DNA of 64,000 bases from assembly GCF_012926615.1 (NCBI RefSeq), contig NZ_JABBNU010000003.1:124001-188000 (forward strand), written 5' to 3'. The translations under genes were made by a program, and so were the position numbers. The notes beneath the pieces are model-generated. The model searched no databases. It was given only the letters and a program-made list of their open reading frames with translations, and had not been told where the DNA came from. The DNA is from Marinigracilibium pacificum (GTDB lineage Bacteria; Bacteroidota; Bacteroidia; Cytophagales; Cyclobacteriaceae). Shown piece after piece: positions 53,617 to 62,146 of the stretch (the stretch's first letter is position 1; each line of letters starts with the position of its first letter).

Positions 53617-54342
53617 TTATAAAAGTCCTCCGTTTATAGAAACCACTTCTCCAGTAATATAAGATGCATCCTCTGAAGCTAGAAATCCAACTAATTTAGC
53701 CACCTCTTCAGCTGTTCCAAAACGCTTTAATGGAATAGTCGATTTATATTGCTTCTCATCGATATCTTCCGTCATATCCGTTTTAATAAATCCAGGTGCA
53801 ACAGCATTAACTGTAATACCTCTTCTGCCAACTTCTTGGGCCAGAGCTTTAGTAGCACCGATAACTGCTGCTTTTGCAGCAGAATAATTGGTTTGCCCGG
53901 GCAGGCCCTTCAATCCGGATAATGAAACAATATTTATTATCCGTCCACCTTTATTCTTGATCATTGTGTCAAGCGCGGCTTTGGTAACGTTATAAAAACC
54001 TCCTAAACTAATATCTAATACACTATCCCATTCCGAGTCTGCCATCCATAGCATCAGATTATCTTTTCTGATACCTGCATTATTAACCAATACCTCCAGT
54101 TTGTCATCCGGGTGTGCCTCAAACCAACCACTTATTTTCTTTTTAGTCTCTTCTCTGTCCGCAACATTAAACTTTAGAAGCTCAGCATCTTTTCCTTTCT
54201 CCTGAATTTCCTCTTTCAATTCCTCAGCCGCAGCATCACTTGAATTAAAGTTGATAACTATATTATAGCCCCTATCAGCTAATTCAAGACAGATAGCCCT
54301 GCCAATTCCTCTTGCTCCTCCAGTAACTAAAGCGTATTTCAT
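53617..54342 (-). CDS. 3-oxoacyl-ACP reductase (FabG type)
   Basis: A 241-residue SDR protein. The cofactor loop is GGARGIGRA (residues 8-16) and the catalytic motif is YSAAKAA (~150-156) after VSLSG. It reduces the 3-oxo group during polyene synthesis (ApeQ analogue), using NADPH. It lies 92 bp after the ammonia-lyase stop and 1 bp before the KS. Confidence 0.94.
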   Translation of the reverse strand: MKYALVTGGARGIGRAICLELADRGYNIVINFNSSDAAAEELKEEIQEKGKDAELLKFNVADREETKKKISGWFEAHPDDKLEVLVNNAGIRKDNLMLWMADSEWDSVLDISLGGFYNVTKAALDTMIKNKGGRIINIVSLSGLKGLPGQTNYSAAKAAVIGATKALAQEVGRRGITVNAVAPGFIKTDMTEDIDEKQYKSTIPLKRFGTAEEVAKLVGFLASEDASYITGEVVSINGGLL

Positions 54343-54434
54343 TGAAACAAATAATAAAAATTAATCAAAAGTAGTTTATATAATTAATATCCACAACACA
54401 GAAATTAATTCTGCATGCATACAGAGAATTCTAT

Positions 54435-55976
54435 TTAAAGGTTATTTATTGGAGAGTTATTCATCAAATGTTCTTTAACTTTTTTCAAATCTCCATAAAT
54501 CGGATAGTCATCAATAAACTCCGGAACAATATTTCTAATTCTGCTGTATATTTCTTTTGCCTTTGCAGACAATCCTGATGATTTATCAAGCAAATCTATA
54601 GACTGAACAATACTAATCATTTCTATTGAAAGCACTTCAAAAGTATTTTCAATCACTTTTCTAGTCATAGTAGCCGCATTAGTCCCCATACTGACTATAT
54701 CCTGATTATCATTGTTATTTGGAATACTATGGATGTACATTGGATTTGAAAGCGTTTGGTTTTCAGCTGTGGTTGAAGTAGCTGTAAACTGAACTCCCTG
54801 CATACCAAAATTAAATCCCAGCTTTCCAATATTAGCAAAAGGAGGTAACACTCCATTTAATGCAGGATTCATCAAAAAGTTTATCTGACGCTCTGCCAGC
54901 ATTGACAATTTTGTTATAGCTATTTTTAATTTATCCATTTCAAAAGAAACGTAATCACCATGAAAGTTCCCTCCATGGTATACATTCTTAGCCTCGATAT
55001 CAACTATCGGATTATCATTGGCTGAATTAATTTCTTCCACTAATAACTTCTGACTTTGTTTTACAGTCTCCAAAATTGTACCAACAATTTGTGGTACACA
55101 TCTTAAAGAATAATACTCCTGAACTTTATCAGCAAAATGTGTTTCTTCTGTATTTCCTTTATATAGATTAGCTTCCCTTTTGCGTATATATTTACTGTCA
55201 GCCATGTATTCATACAAAACAGAAGCTACTTGCTGCTGTCCATAATGTTTCTTTGACTGATTTAATTCTTTAGAAAAGTAATCATCATAAGAATCAACCA
55301 TTTCACAAATCATCAGAGTTGCCATTAAAGACCACTCTATAGTTCTTTGTGCATAGATAGAATTGACAATACCAATCCCTGTCATGACACTGGTACCGTT
55401 CATAATCGCAAGCCCCTCTCTGATATGTACATTAAGAGGCTCAATATTCAATTCATTAAACACTTCAGAAGTAGAACGTAATTCTCCTTTATAAAATACC
55501 TGTCCTTCTCCTATCATTACAAGTGCCAAATGAGCTAACTGAACCAGGTCTCCACTGGCTCCTACACCACCATGTTCAAATATAAGTGGGGTTACATCAT
55601 TATTTATTAATTCTTTAAGGATGGTTACAGCCGATATATGTACTCCGGAATACCCCAGGGAAAGAGTATTCATTCTGGCTATCATTGAGGCTTTAACATC
55701 CATAGGTGATAATGGTTTTCCAAACCCCGATGCATGACTTCTGATTAAGTTATATTGCAACTGTAACTGATCTTCTTCCTCAATCTTATATTGAGCCATC
55801 GGACCAAATCCGGTGTTAATACCATATATAACTTTATCTTTGGAAAATTCAGCTAAAAACTGATAGCTATCGATTACCCTATCGATAAGTTCATTAGTCA
55901 ATTCAATCTTCTTCCCATCAAATACTATGTCCTTAATGCCCTCAAGTTCGAGAGAGGAACAACCGACTTCAACCAT
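54435..55976 (-). CDS. Tyrosine ammonia-lyase (HAL/PAL superfamily)
   Basis: A 513-residue MIO-dependent ammonia-lyase. The self-forming cofactor is made from Ala140-Ser141-Gly142 in GGVGASGDLVQLAHLA. The catalytic Tyr51 is in IYGINTGFG and the NLIRSHASG pocket is at 76-84. By memory of the Flavobacterium johnsoniae tyrosine ammonia-lyase, long stretches look alike, including the Asn/Asp-rich SIPNNNDNQD region; I could not run an alignment. It should convert L-tyrosine to 4-coumarate and ammonia, the starter for the flexirubin-type polyene. It is divergent from the halogenase-like gene. Confidence 0.93.
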   Translation of the reverse strand: MVEVGCSSLELEGIKDIVFDGKKIELTNELIDRVIDSYQFLAEFSKDKVIYGINTGFGPMAQYKIEEEDQLQLQYNLIRSHASGFGKPLSPMDVKASMIARMNTLSLGYSGVHISAVTILKELINNDVTPLIFEHGGVGASGDLVQLAHLALVMIGEGQVFYKGELRSTSEVFNELNIEPLNVHIREGLAIMNGTSVMTGIGIVNSIYAQRTIEWSLMATLMICEMVDSYDDYFSKELNQSKKHYGQQQVASVLYEYMADSKYIRKREANLYKGNTEETHFADKVQEYYSLRCVPQIVGTILETVKQSQKLLVEEINSANDNPIVDIEAKNVYHGGNFHGDYVSFEMDKLKIAITKLSMLAERQINFLMNPALNGVLPPFANIGKLGFNFGMQGVQFTATSTTAENQTLSNPMYIHSIPNNNDNQDIVSMGTNAATMTRKVIENTFEVLSIEMISIVQSIDLLDKSSGLSAKAKEIYSRIRNIVPEFIDDYPIYGDLKKVKEHLMNNSPINNL

Positions 55977-56028
55977 AACAATTAATACTTCTTAATTTTA
56001 GCTCAGTAACCACACTTATTAAAAGGGT

Positions 56029-56059
56029 GCAAAATACAAAATATACAATTAAGCATCAA
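56029..56059 (-). promoter_or_regulatory. Candidate promoter for the ammonia-lyase operon
   Basis: Reading leftwards, TTG (56059-56057), a 20-nt spacer and TATTTTGC (56036-56029) sit ~53 nt before the start at 55976. The -7 element is one base short of the consensus. Confidence 0.35.
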
Positions 56060-56172
56060 TTATAAAGCATGATTAAATAACTGAGAATATTACTTACTAA
56101 TAAATTGTATTATTTATGTAACTTGCCGAATCTTTAAGATCATTTTTTACCCACTTTTGGAAATGGGTTTTT

Positions 56173-57384
56173 ATGGAAACACAGGTACTAATAATTGGAG
56201 CAGGGCCATCAGCCACTGTAGCAGCGGGAGTTTTATACAGAGAAGGAATATCTGTAAAAATCATTGAAAAAGAACAGTTCCCTAGATTTGTCATAGGTGA
56301 AAGTCTTTTACCAAGATGCATGGACAATTTTGAAAAAGCCGGTTTATTAGACGCAATAAAAAAACAAGGCTTTCAAACTAAAAAAGGAGCTAAATTCATA
56401 TCTCATTCAAAAGAAAGTGACTTTAATTTTTCTTTTCAGCATACAGCAGGGTGGTCTTGGACATGGCAGGTAAAACGTGCTGACTTTGACCTCTGTCTGG
56501 CTAATGCTATTCAGGAAAAAGGTGTTGAAATTATTTACAATACTACAGTTGTTGATGTTGAGTTTCAGGAAAATGGAAGCTCATTGACAACAATTAAAAA
56601 TATTGATGGCACAACTGATAAAATTAAAGCTGACCACATAATTGATGCCAGTGGATATGGAAGAGTATTACCGAGACTTTTAAATCTGGATGCTCCATCA
56701 AATTTCCCTGTAAGGACATCTTTATTCGCGCATTTCAAAGATTCGAACAGGCACCAGGAAGTTGATGGTGATAGAATAATTATCGTTGTTTACAATCCAA
56801 AAGTATGGGGTTGGGTTATACCTTTTTCAGATGGTACCTCCTCAGTTGGAATTGCAGGTAATCTAGAAGACATAAATATTTTTGAAGGTTCCCCTAGCGA
56901 TCAATTATATGCTTGGATCAATCAAATTCCACAGATAAAAGATCGGTTTGCGGATATGTCATTGATATTTGATGCAAAACAAATAACGGGATATTCAAAA
57001 GCTGTTTCTAAGTTATGTGGCAAAGGATTTACACTTACCGGAAATGCAGCCGAATTCCTTGACCCGGTGTTTTCATCAGGTGTTACCTTTGCAACTGAAT
57101 CAGGTGCACTGGCTGCTAGTCTGATCGCAAAAGAATTGAAAGGTGAATTTGTAGATTGGGATAAAGAGTATGTAGAATATATAAAATCGGGTGTTGATGT
57201 ATTCCGTACTTTTGTAAATAGTTGGTATGATGAATCCTTGCAAAAAATCATCTTTTCAGAGAAAAACAATGAATTAATTAAGAATCAAATTTGTTCAGTG
57301 CTAGCAGGCTACGTTTGGGACAAATCAAATCCTTTTGTAAAAAAACACGACAGAGCTTTAAAAGCACTATACAATGTTGTATAA
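56173..57384 (+). CDS. Flavin-dependent halogenase-like monooxygenase
   Basis: A 403-residue FAD enzyme of the tryptophan-halogenase family. It has the nucleotide loop GAGPSATVAAG (residues 9-19), the GESLLPR segment, Lys-rich KKGAKF (~70-75), a second flavin-site IIDASGYGR and the halogenase hallmark WxWxIP as WGWVIP (212-217). Length is shorter than PrnA-type halogenases (~530). It may chlorinate or hydroxylate the aryl ring of the pigment, while bound to ACP or free. It is on the plus strand, divergent from the tyrosine ammonia-lyase. Confidence 0.85.
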   Translation: METQVLIIGAGPSATVAAGVLYREGISVKIIEKEQFPRFVIGESLLPRCMDNFEKAGLLDAIKKQGFQTKKGAKFISHSKESDFNFSFQHTAGWSWTWQVKRADFDLCLANAIQEKGVEIIYNTTVVDVEFQENGSSLTTIKNIDGTTDKIKADHIIDASGYGRVLPRLLNLDAPSNFPVRTSLFAHFKDSNRHQEVDGDRIIIVVYNPKVWGWVIPFSDGTSSVGIAGNLEDINIFEGSPSDQLYAWINQIPQIKDRFADMSLIFDAKQITGYSKAVSKLCGKGFTLTGNAAEFLDPVFSSGVTFATESGALAASLIAKELKGEFVDWDKEYVEYIKSGVDVFRTFVNSWYDESLQKIIFSEKNNELIKNQICSVLAGYVWDKSNPFVKKHDRALKALYNVV

Positions 57385-57427
57385 TTAAATATTATAAATA
57401 AAGCTAATTATACAACTCTATGCGAAA

Positions 57428-58075
57428 ATGAAAAATCTATTAACCATCACAACCTTTTTATTGTTTTCTTCATTTTATATTTTATCACAAACTCCTGACT
57501 TATTTAACGAAAATACAACAATCACCTGGTTGGGAATGGATTTCTCTCATTTGAAAATCACAGGAGACTTTTCCCAATTCACTGGTAATGGAACTGTCGA
57601 TGAAAAAGAAATAAAAGACAAATACTTTCCCGGGTGGAATGATCTTTTTGTTAATGAACCTAATAAATATGATATAAAAGGAATGTTAGATAAAAATAAC
57701 ATTTCTTACGATATCAATATGATTAATGAAATCAATTTAATGACCGATATTTCACAAATGAGATCTTATAATATACCTGGATACACTTCAGAAGATATTC
57801 AATCATTTGTTAAACAATATGATTTGTCAAAAGTTGAGAAAAAGGACGGTATTGGAATAGTGTTTATCGCAGAAACTTTTAATAAAGTAAACAAGATTGC
57901 CTATTTTCATTTTGTTGCTCTTGATTTGAAAACAGGAAACATTATCCTACAAGATAGACTGAGTGGATCCCCACAAGGATTTGGAATTCGAAATTACTGG
58001 GCAGGAGCCTTCTATAAAGTCATCAAAAACATTGATAAAAAGAAATACAAATCCTGGGAAGAATCTAACCTATAA
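57428..58075 (+). CDS. Secreted protein of unknown function in the pigment cluster
   Basis: A 215-residue protein with a signal peptide (to ~21, ending FYILSQ). The mature part has a TITWLGMDFSHLKI start and an aromatic-rich C-terminal half (YFHFVALDLKTGNIIL, GIRNYWAGAFYKVI). No family is recognised. It starts 43 bp after the halogenase-like gene and may be co-transcribed; an export-linked or binding role is possible but not shown. Confidence 0.75.
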   Translation: MKNLLTITTFLLFSSFYILSQTPDLFNENTTITWLGMDFSHLKITGDFSQFTGNGTVDEKEIKDKYFPGWNDLFVNEPNKYDIKGMLDKNNISYDINMINEINLMTDISQMRSYNIPGYTSEDIQSFVKQYDLSKVEKKDGIGIVFIAETFNKVNKIAYFHFVALDLKTGNIILQDRLSGSPQGFGIRNYWAGAFYKVIKNIDKKKYKSWEESNL

Positions 58076-58092
58076 GGTTTGATAATATTTAC

Positions 58093-58111
58093 GGGACTTC
58101 ATTTAAGTCCC
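58093..58111. terminator. Shared terminator between convergent genes
   Basis: Stem GGGACTT/AAGTCCC with a 5-nt loop followed by CTACTTTTTTTT. It terminates the plus-strand pair ending at 58075 and touches the stop of the ligase gene at 58111. Confidence 0.75.
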
Positions 58112-59412
58112 TACTTTTTTTTAGATCGAAAATCAAAATATTTTACTGGTTTACGACTATTCTTAGGATGTATAACTCTAAACAAGTCTTCAAAAGATCC
58201 TTCAATTAGTTCAGGAGTTGCCCTTACTCTCGATCGAAATTGTTTCTTTAAATCTTCGATATTATAATCCTTTTCTGCACTGTATCTGACAATTATCTTA
58301 TCATTTCCATAATCATCTTCTGAGATTTCAATACAGTATAATGAAACAAACTTTTGCTTATCCATCACATCAAATATTGATGGTGGATAAATCGTTGTTC
58401 CTTTATATTTAATCATCTGATTCTTTCTACCCAATAATGGGCCTAGTCGAGAGGTTGTACGCCCACACTTACACTTATCAGTATATTTCCGGCAGATGTC
58501 ACCTGTTCTGAATCTTATCAAGGGCATTCCCTCTACGCCAAGTGTCGTAATGGTTAATTCACCAAACTCTCCATCTTCAACTACCTGACCTTCTTCATCC
58601 AGAATTTCAGAAATAATAAGTTCCGGGTGTTCATGTCCCCCGATTCCAAACTCACACTCAGTAAACGCCGTCCCCATTTCTGTGGAAGCATATGTAGAAA
58701 ATAATTCAATATCCCAGCTTTCCTTAATTCGTCTTCCGAGGGAATTCAACTGTAAATTATCATCCCGAATAGGCTCACCAATACACACAGCCTTCTTTAT
58801 TGATGAACTTTTATAATCAATCATGTTTTTTTCGGCATAATCGATCAGTTTAACCAAAAAGGAAGGGACAATTATTAAAGTCGTAGGTTTGATTTCCTTT
58901 ATATTCAACCACTGTAGCTCCGGAGGCGCAGGCCCTACTCTTACTAATCCGGCCCCCATTGAAATTACTCCCTGTGCATAAGCCAGACCAGCCATAAATC
59001 GCCTATCAATTGTGGTAGACAATTGGAATATGTCATCAGGCGTGCCATTTGCACATGCAAGAGAAATTGCTTCATTATAAGCCAGTCTATCTAAATCTCC
59101 TTTGGTTAGTGGCACCGTAACTGGTTGCCCCTCGGTACCTGAAGTATTGCAATAATCTATTATATCTTCAGATCCCACACACCAAAAGTCTTTATTTCTA
59201 TTCTGCAAATCCTTTTTTGCTATTGAAGGAATCATATTTAAATCAGAAAGAGACTTAATATCATCTGGGGATATATTGTTAGCTGAAAAATGATCTTTAT
59301 AAAATACTGAATGCTCATTAACATATTCCAGCAAGTCCTTTAACAGCTCGAATTGCCTTTCTTTTATCTGGCTAACATCCTTTCCTTCAATATCCGGATA
59401 TAAATTATTCAT
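58111..59412 (-). CDS. Phenylacetate-CoA ligase-like adenylating enzyme
   Basis: A 433-residue AMP-binding enzyme of the PaaK type. The start at 59412 (MNNLYPD) is chosen because it follows the AcpS stop by one base; the in-frame extension inside AcpS is not supported. The AMP-binding loop is NTSGTEGQPV (89-98), then TEMGTAFTECE, RFRTGDICR and a Cys-rich KCKCGRTTSRLG. In the pathway it should activate 4-coumarate (or a tailored form) for loading on ACP, as ApeH-type ligases do. Confidence 0.88.
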   Translation of the reverse strand: MNNLYPDIEGKDVSQIKERQFELLKDLLEYVNEHSVFYKDHFSANNISPDDIKSLSDLNMIPSIAKKDLQNRNKDFWCVGSEDIIDYCNTSGTEGQPVTVPLTKGDLDRLAYNEAISLACANGTPDDIFQLSTTIDRRFMAGLAYAQGVISMGAGLVRVGPAPPELQWLNIKEIKPTTLIIVPSFLVKLIDYAEKNMIDYKSSSIKKAVCIGEPIRDDNLQLNSLGRRIKESWDIELFSTYASTEMGTAFTECEFGIGGHEHPELIISEILDEEGQVVEDGEFGELTITTLGVEGMPLIRFRTGDICRKYTDKCKCGRTTSRLGPLLGRKNQMIKYKGTTIYPPSIFDVMDKQKFVSLYCIEISEDDYGNDKIIVRYSAEKDYNIEDLKKQFRSRVRATPELIEGSFEDLFRVIHPKNSRKPVKYFDFRSKKK

Positions 59413-59413
59413 A

Positions 59414-59788
59414 TTACTTTTCCAAAATAACAAAAGCGGTAGCATACATTTTACTGTGCGAAATGGAAAGATGAATATTCCTGACATCCATCTGGTTAAC
59501 TATATTCCTAACCTCTCCTTCAACCTCTATATATGGCTTGCCTTTTGAATCATTTTTTATGATAATCTCAGATATCTTCATATTGCCAGACCACCCTGTA
59601 CCCAATGCTTTTAAAAATGCTTCCTTGGCTGCAAATCTTCCTGAATAAGAAGATACTGTATTAGAATTATTCTCACAGATCTTGATTTCATCAGGATGAT
59701 ACACCAGGTTTTGGAATTTATCTCCCTTATCTAAAGACCGTTGCACCCTTTCTATTTCGATAATATCTGTTCCAATCCCTATTATCAT
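59414..59788 (-). CDS. acpS: Holo-ACP synthase (AcpS type phosphopantetheinyl transferase)
   Basis: A 124-residue AcpS. It has GTDIIEIERV (Asp8), RFAAKEAFLKALGTG (Lys55-Glu56) and the C-terminal SISHS. It moves the 4'-phosphopantetheine from CoA to a serine of ACP. Here it is most likely dedicated to the cluster ACP. It overlaps the C45 protein stop by 4 nt and precedes the ligase by 1 nt. Confidence 0.95.
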   Translation of the reverse strand: MIIGIGTDIIEIERVQRSLDKGDKFQNLVYHPDEIKICENNSNTVSSYSGRFAAKEAFLKALGTGWSGNMKISEIIIKNDSKGKPYIEVEGEVRNIVNQMDVRNIHLSISHSKMYATAFVILEK

Positions 59789-61449
59789 TCTTTGATCATT
59801 GCTAGACTTTCTGAAATTCCATTTTTCATATGCTCAAATTCGCTCTTCTTGGCAACATTTTTTGTCAGACCAACCTTATAACTTTCTATTGCCAATTGGT
59901 ATTTACCTTTGGCCTTATAATAATCACCAAGATAGTAATACGTTAAAAAACTCTCTTCATTACTATCGATAAATCTGGCTATTTGTTCCTCATTTAAAGA
60001 GAATTCATTACCTGTAGATAAGAATACCTGAATAGCTTCTTTAATTTTTAAAAAGTAAGTATAGTCTTTATATTGAGTTGAAGTAAGAAATGAATCCTGT
60101 TCAATATTTAGTTGATCAGATTTCTCATCGATAAAAAAAGACATCATATCATATTCCACAAAAATTCCCAGGCTGTATGGAGAGGCTGCGACCCACATTT
60201 TATTTTCAAAGGGAGAAAAGATTATAGAATGATGCGCAATAAGCTGATTAATTGCCTTTTCGTTTCCCATACCCAGTTGATCCTTACCCAAACCATTACG
60301 GTCTCTAAGCATAAAAACATAGTCTTCAATACTCAAGCGGCATAGTGAATCCATCAATGATTCTACCTTCTTGTATCGATAATCGGACACTCCTTCACTT
60401 CTGTATTCTATGTTCTCAGGAAGATCAACCATCTTTTCTCCCTGAAAATGATTGGTCACAATCATCCTTGTTGTATCCGAAAGAAATAACTCAGTCTGAT
60501 CCTGGGACTTTTCAATCAGTCCGGCTTTACCATCTTCTCTTGATCCGATTAAGAAAGATTCTGAAACAAATGAATCATACTTTCTGGCAATGTCATATGC
60601 TTCCTCGATATTAGATGCATATTGTAATATTTCTCTGGCTATGATAGACACCGGAGTTTTTCCTTTAATTGGTATCTTGGATTTTGCAGAATTAAGAGTT
60701 ACGGTTAAACCTTTTTCATTCATTCCCGACACAACCCCACTAAAGCAAGCCCAGGTAACTGACATAAATTTATATCCTTGATCTGGATTGTAATAGGCTA
60801 TAATCTTGTCTTTGGCAAAGTCCTGACCAAAATAAAAATCAAAATTTCTTCCTATCAAAAGTTGTTCACTTTCATTTTGTTCGTCCCAAGAAGCAAAGGC
60901 AGTACATCCCACCATATTCATATTTTGTAAGGCATGGCCGATATCATGAGCTGCATGATAATTTAATAACCTATTAAATTTTGGCCCTACATTATCATAA
61001 TCATCAGTCATATAGATTGACGCTCCATAAATCTCAGCAAGGTATTCTTCCGGAATATAATCATCAAGGTCTCTGTTGATCCAACCAACTGTATATTTAA
61101 GAAAGGTTAGAAAACTTTCATTTGGAACCCGGTTTTTAATCTCATTAATGAAGGCCGTCTCCTTTTGCTTATGTAATTCCTTAGTTAATTTCCCAAAAGC
61201 AACTCCACGGTCATAAGCACTCCCTTCAAGATACATCTCCCAGGTACCATATTGATTTTTCTTTAACCAGTTGTTCCCTAACAAATAATGATTTTCAGAA
61301 ACCTTAACGCGAACAATTGTTTCCAGTTCACTGATTTCAACCTCCGGCTTATTTACAGTTACATCCAATAAATAAACAACAACGCTTATTAAAAGAAATG
61401 CAAAAACTACCAGCAAAAAATATTTGAAAATCTTAAAAAATTTCTTCAA
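59785..61449 (-). CDS. C45-family autoproteolytic Ntn-hydrolase (membrane anchored)
   Basis: A 554-residue protein with an N-terminal membrane anchor (~10-30). The middle matches the acyl-CoA:6-APA acyltransferase/C45 family: the nucleophile Cys182 in MVGCTAFASW, then LIGRNFDFYFG, SGMNEKGLTVTLNS and the SFLIGSREDGKAGLIEKS core. Such enzymes cut themselves before the Cys and then form or cleave amide or ester bonds. The last ~80 residues look TPR-like (YLGDYYKAKGKYQLAIESYK). In the cluster it may join the polyene acid to its alcohol partner or release it. It overlaps acpS by 4 nt. Confidence 0.85.
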   Translation of the reverse strand: MKKFFKIFKYFLLVVFAFLLISVVVYLLDVTVNKPEVEISELETIVRVKVSENHYLLGNNWLKKNQYGTWEMYLEGSAYDRGVAFGKLTKELHKQKETAFINEIKNRVPNESFLTFLKYTVGWINRDLDDYIPEEYLAEIYGASIYMTDDYDNVGPKFNRLLNYHAAHDIGHALQNMNMVGCTAFASWDEQNESEQLLIGRNFDFYFGQDFAKDKIIAYYNPDQGYKFMSVTWACFSGVVSGMNEKGLTVTLNSAKSKIPIKGKTPVSIIAREILQYASNIEEAYDIARKYDSFVSESFLIGSREDGKAGLIEKSQDQTELFLSDTTRMIVTNHFQGEKMVDLPENIEYRSEGVSDYRYKKVESLMDSLCRLSIEDYVFMLRDRNGLGKDQLGMGNEKAINQLIAHHSIIFSPFENKMWVAASPYSLGIFVEYDMMSFFIDEKSDQLNIEQDSFLTSTQYKDYTYFLKIKEAIQVFLSTGNEFSLNEEQIARFIDSNEESFLTYYYLGDYYKAKGKYQLAIESYKVGLTKNVAKKSEFEHMKNGISESLAMIKE

Positions 61450-61456
61450 CTCTTCT

Positions 61457-62146
61457 CTATTTCAATTCTTTAATATTATATCCTAAAGTCCCTCTTAACC
61501 TTCTCCATAACCCTTCTCTATCTTTAATTGATTCGAAATTTTCGATCTTTGCAGTTGATGGATCTATTATAGGAGTATACCTGTCGAGCGTTTTTAAAGT
61601 ATCTATAACAACAGGTAAATAATTAATATTCAAATCATGCTTATTAATAAAATACTTTAATAATGCAGTCTGATAAGGATCTGTTGCTAAAGCTACTTTT
61701 TTAAATCCTAGTGAATCTGCTTTTTGTAATGAATAATAAACATTTTCACTGCTGTGCTCTGCATTTGTCTCTGCAAAGATAACATCTTCCGGAATTCCAA
61801 GCTCTAAAGCATATAGCCTCATGATTTCTGCTTCAACATAAGGAGTATATACTGCCGAACCTGAGTATATAACATTTTTTGTATATCCTGAAGTGTAGAG
61901 AAACTTTGACCAATGTACCCTCATTCTCATCACATCATGCCATTTTTCTCCATCAAATGGATATCCCGGAACTATAATTACATCATAGGGCACATTTTTA
62001 ATTCCTGATGCATAGGACTTTGAAGCCTTCTTCATTGCACAGGAAAATAATCCAAAAGATACAACCAATAAAACAAGACCTAATGATATAACATATTTCA
62101 GAACTCTTTTAAACACATTATTTTCACCTGAATTTAAAGGGATCAT
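61457..62146 (-). CDS. YdcF/SanA-like DUF218 membrane protein
   Basis: A 229-residue protein with one hydrophobic segment (~15-33) that ends in FSC, so either a lipoprotein or a single-pass anchor. The DUF218 core has YDVIIVPGYPF, SGSAVYTPYVEAEIM and AEHSSENVYYSLQKA, where the Asn/Glu/His residues are the family's conserved set. The family is tied to envelope polysaccharides or vancomycin resistance; its reaction is unknown. Its start overlaps the stop of the FAD oxidoreductase by 4 nt, so it belongs to the same operon. Confidence 0.88.
   Translation of the reverse strand: MIPLNSGENNVFKRVLKYVISLGLVLLVVSFGLFSCAMKKASKSYASGIKNVPYDVIIVPGYPFDGEKWHDVMRMRVHWSKFLYTSGYTKNVIYSGSAVYTPYVEAEIMRLYALELGIPEDVIFAETNAEHSSENVYYSLQKADSLGFKKVALATDPYQTALLKYFINKHDLNINYLPVVIDTLKTLDRYTPIIDPSTAKIENFESIKDREGLWRRLRGTLGYNIKELK

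Noticed and set aside
54406-54429. AATTCT/AGAATT inverted arms between the ammonia-lyase and FabG genes
   Set aside because: Only 6 bp of pairing with an 12-nt loop in AT-rich DNA; not convincing as a terminator or operator.
59413-59487. Longer start for the PaaK-type ligase
   Set aside because: It would run 75 bp into acpS; the ATG at 59412 is one base after the acpS stop, in keeping with the rest of the operon.
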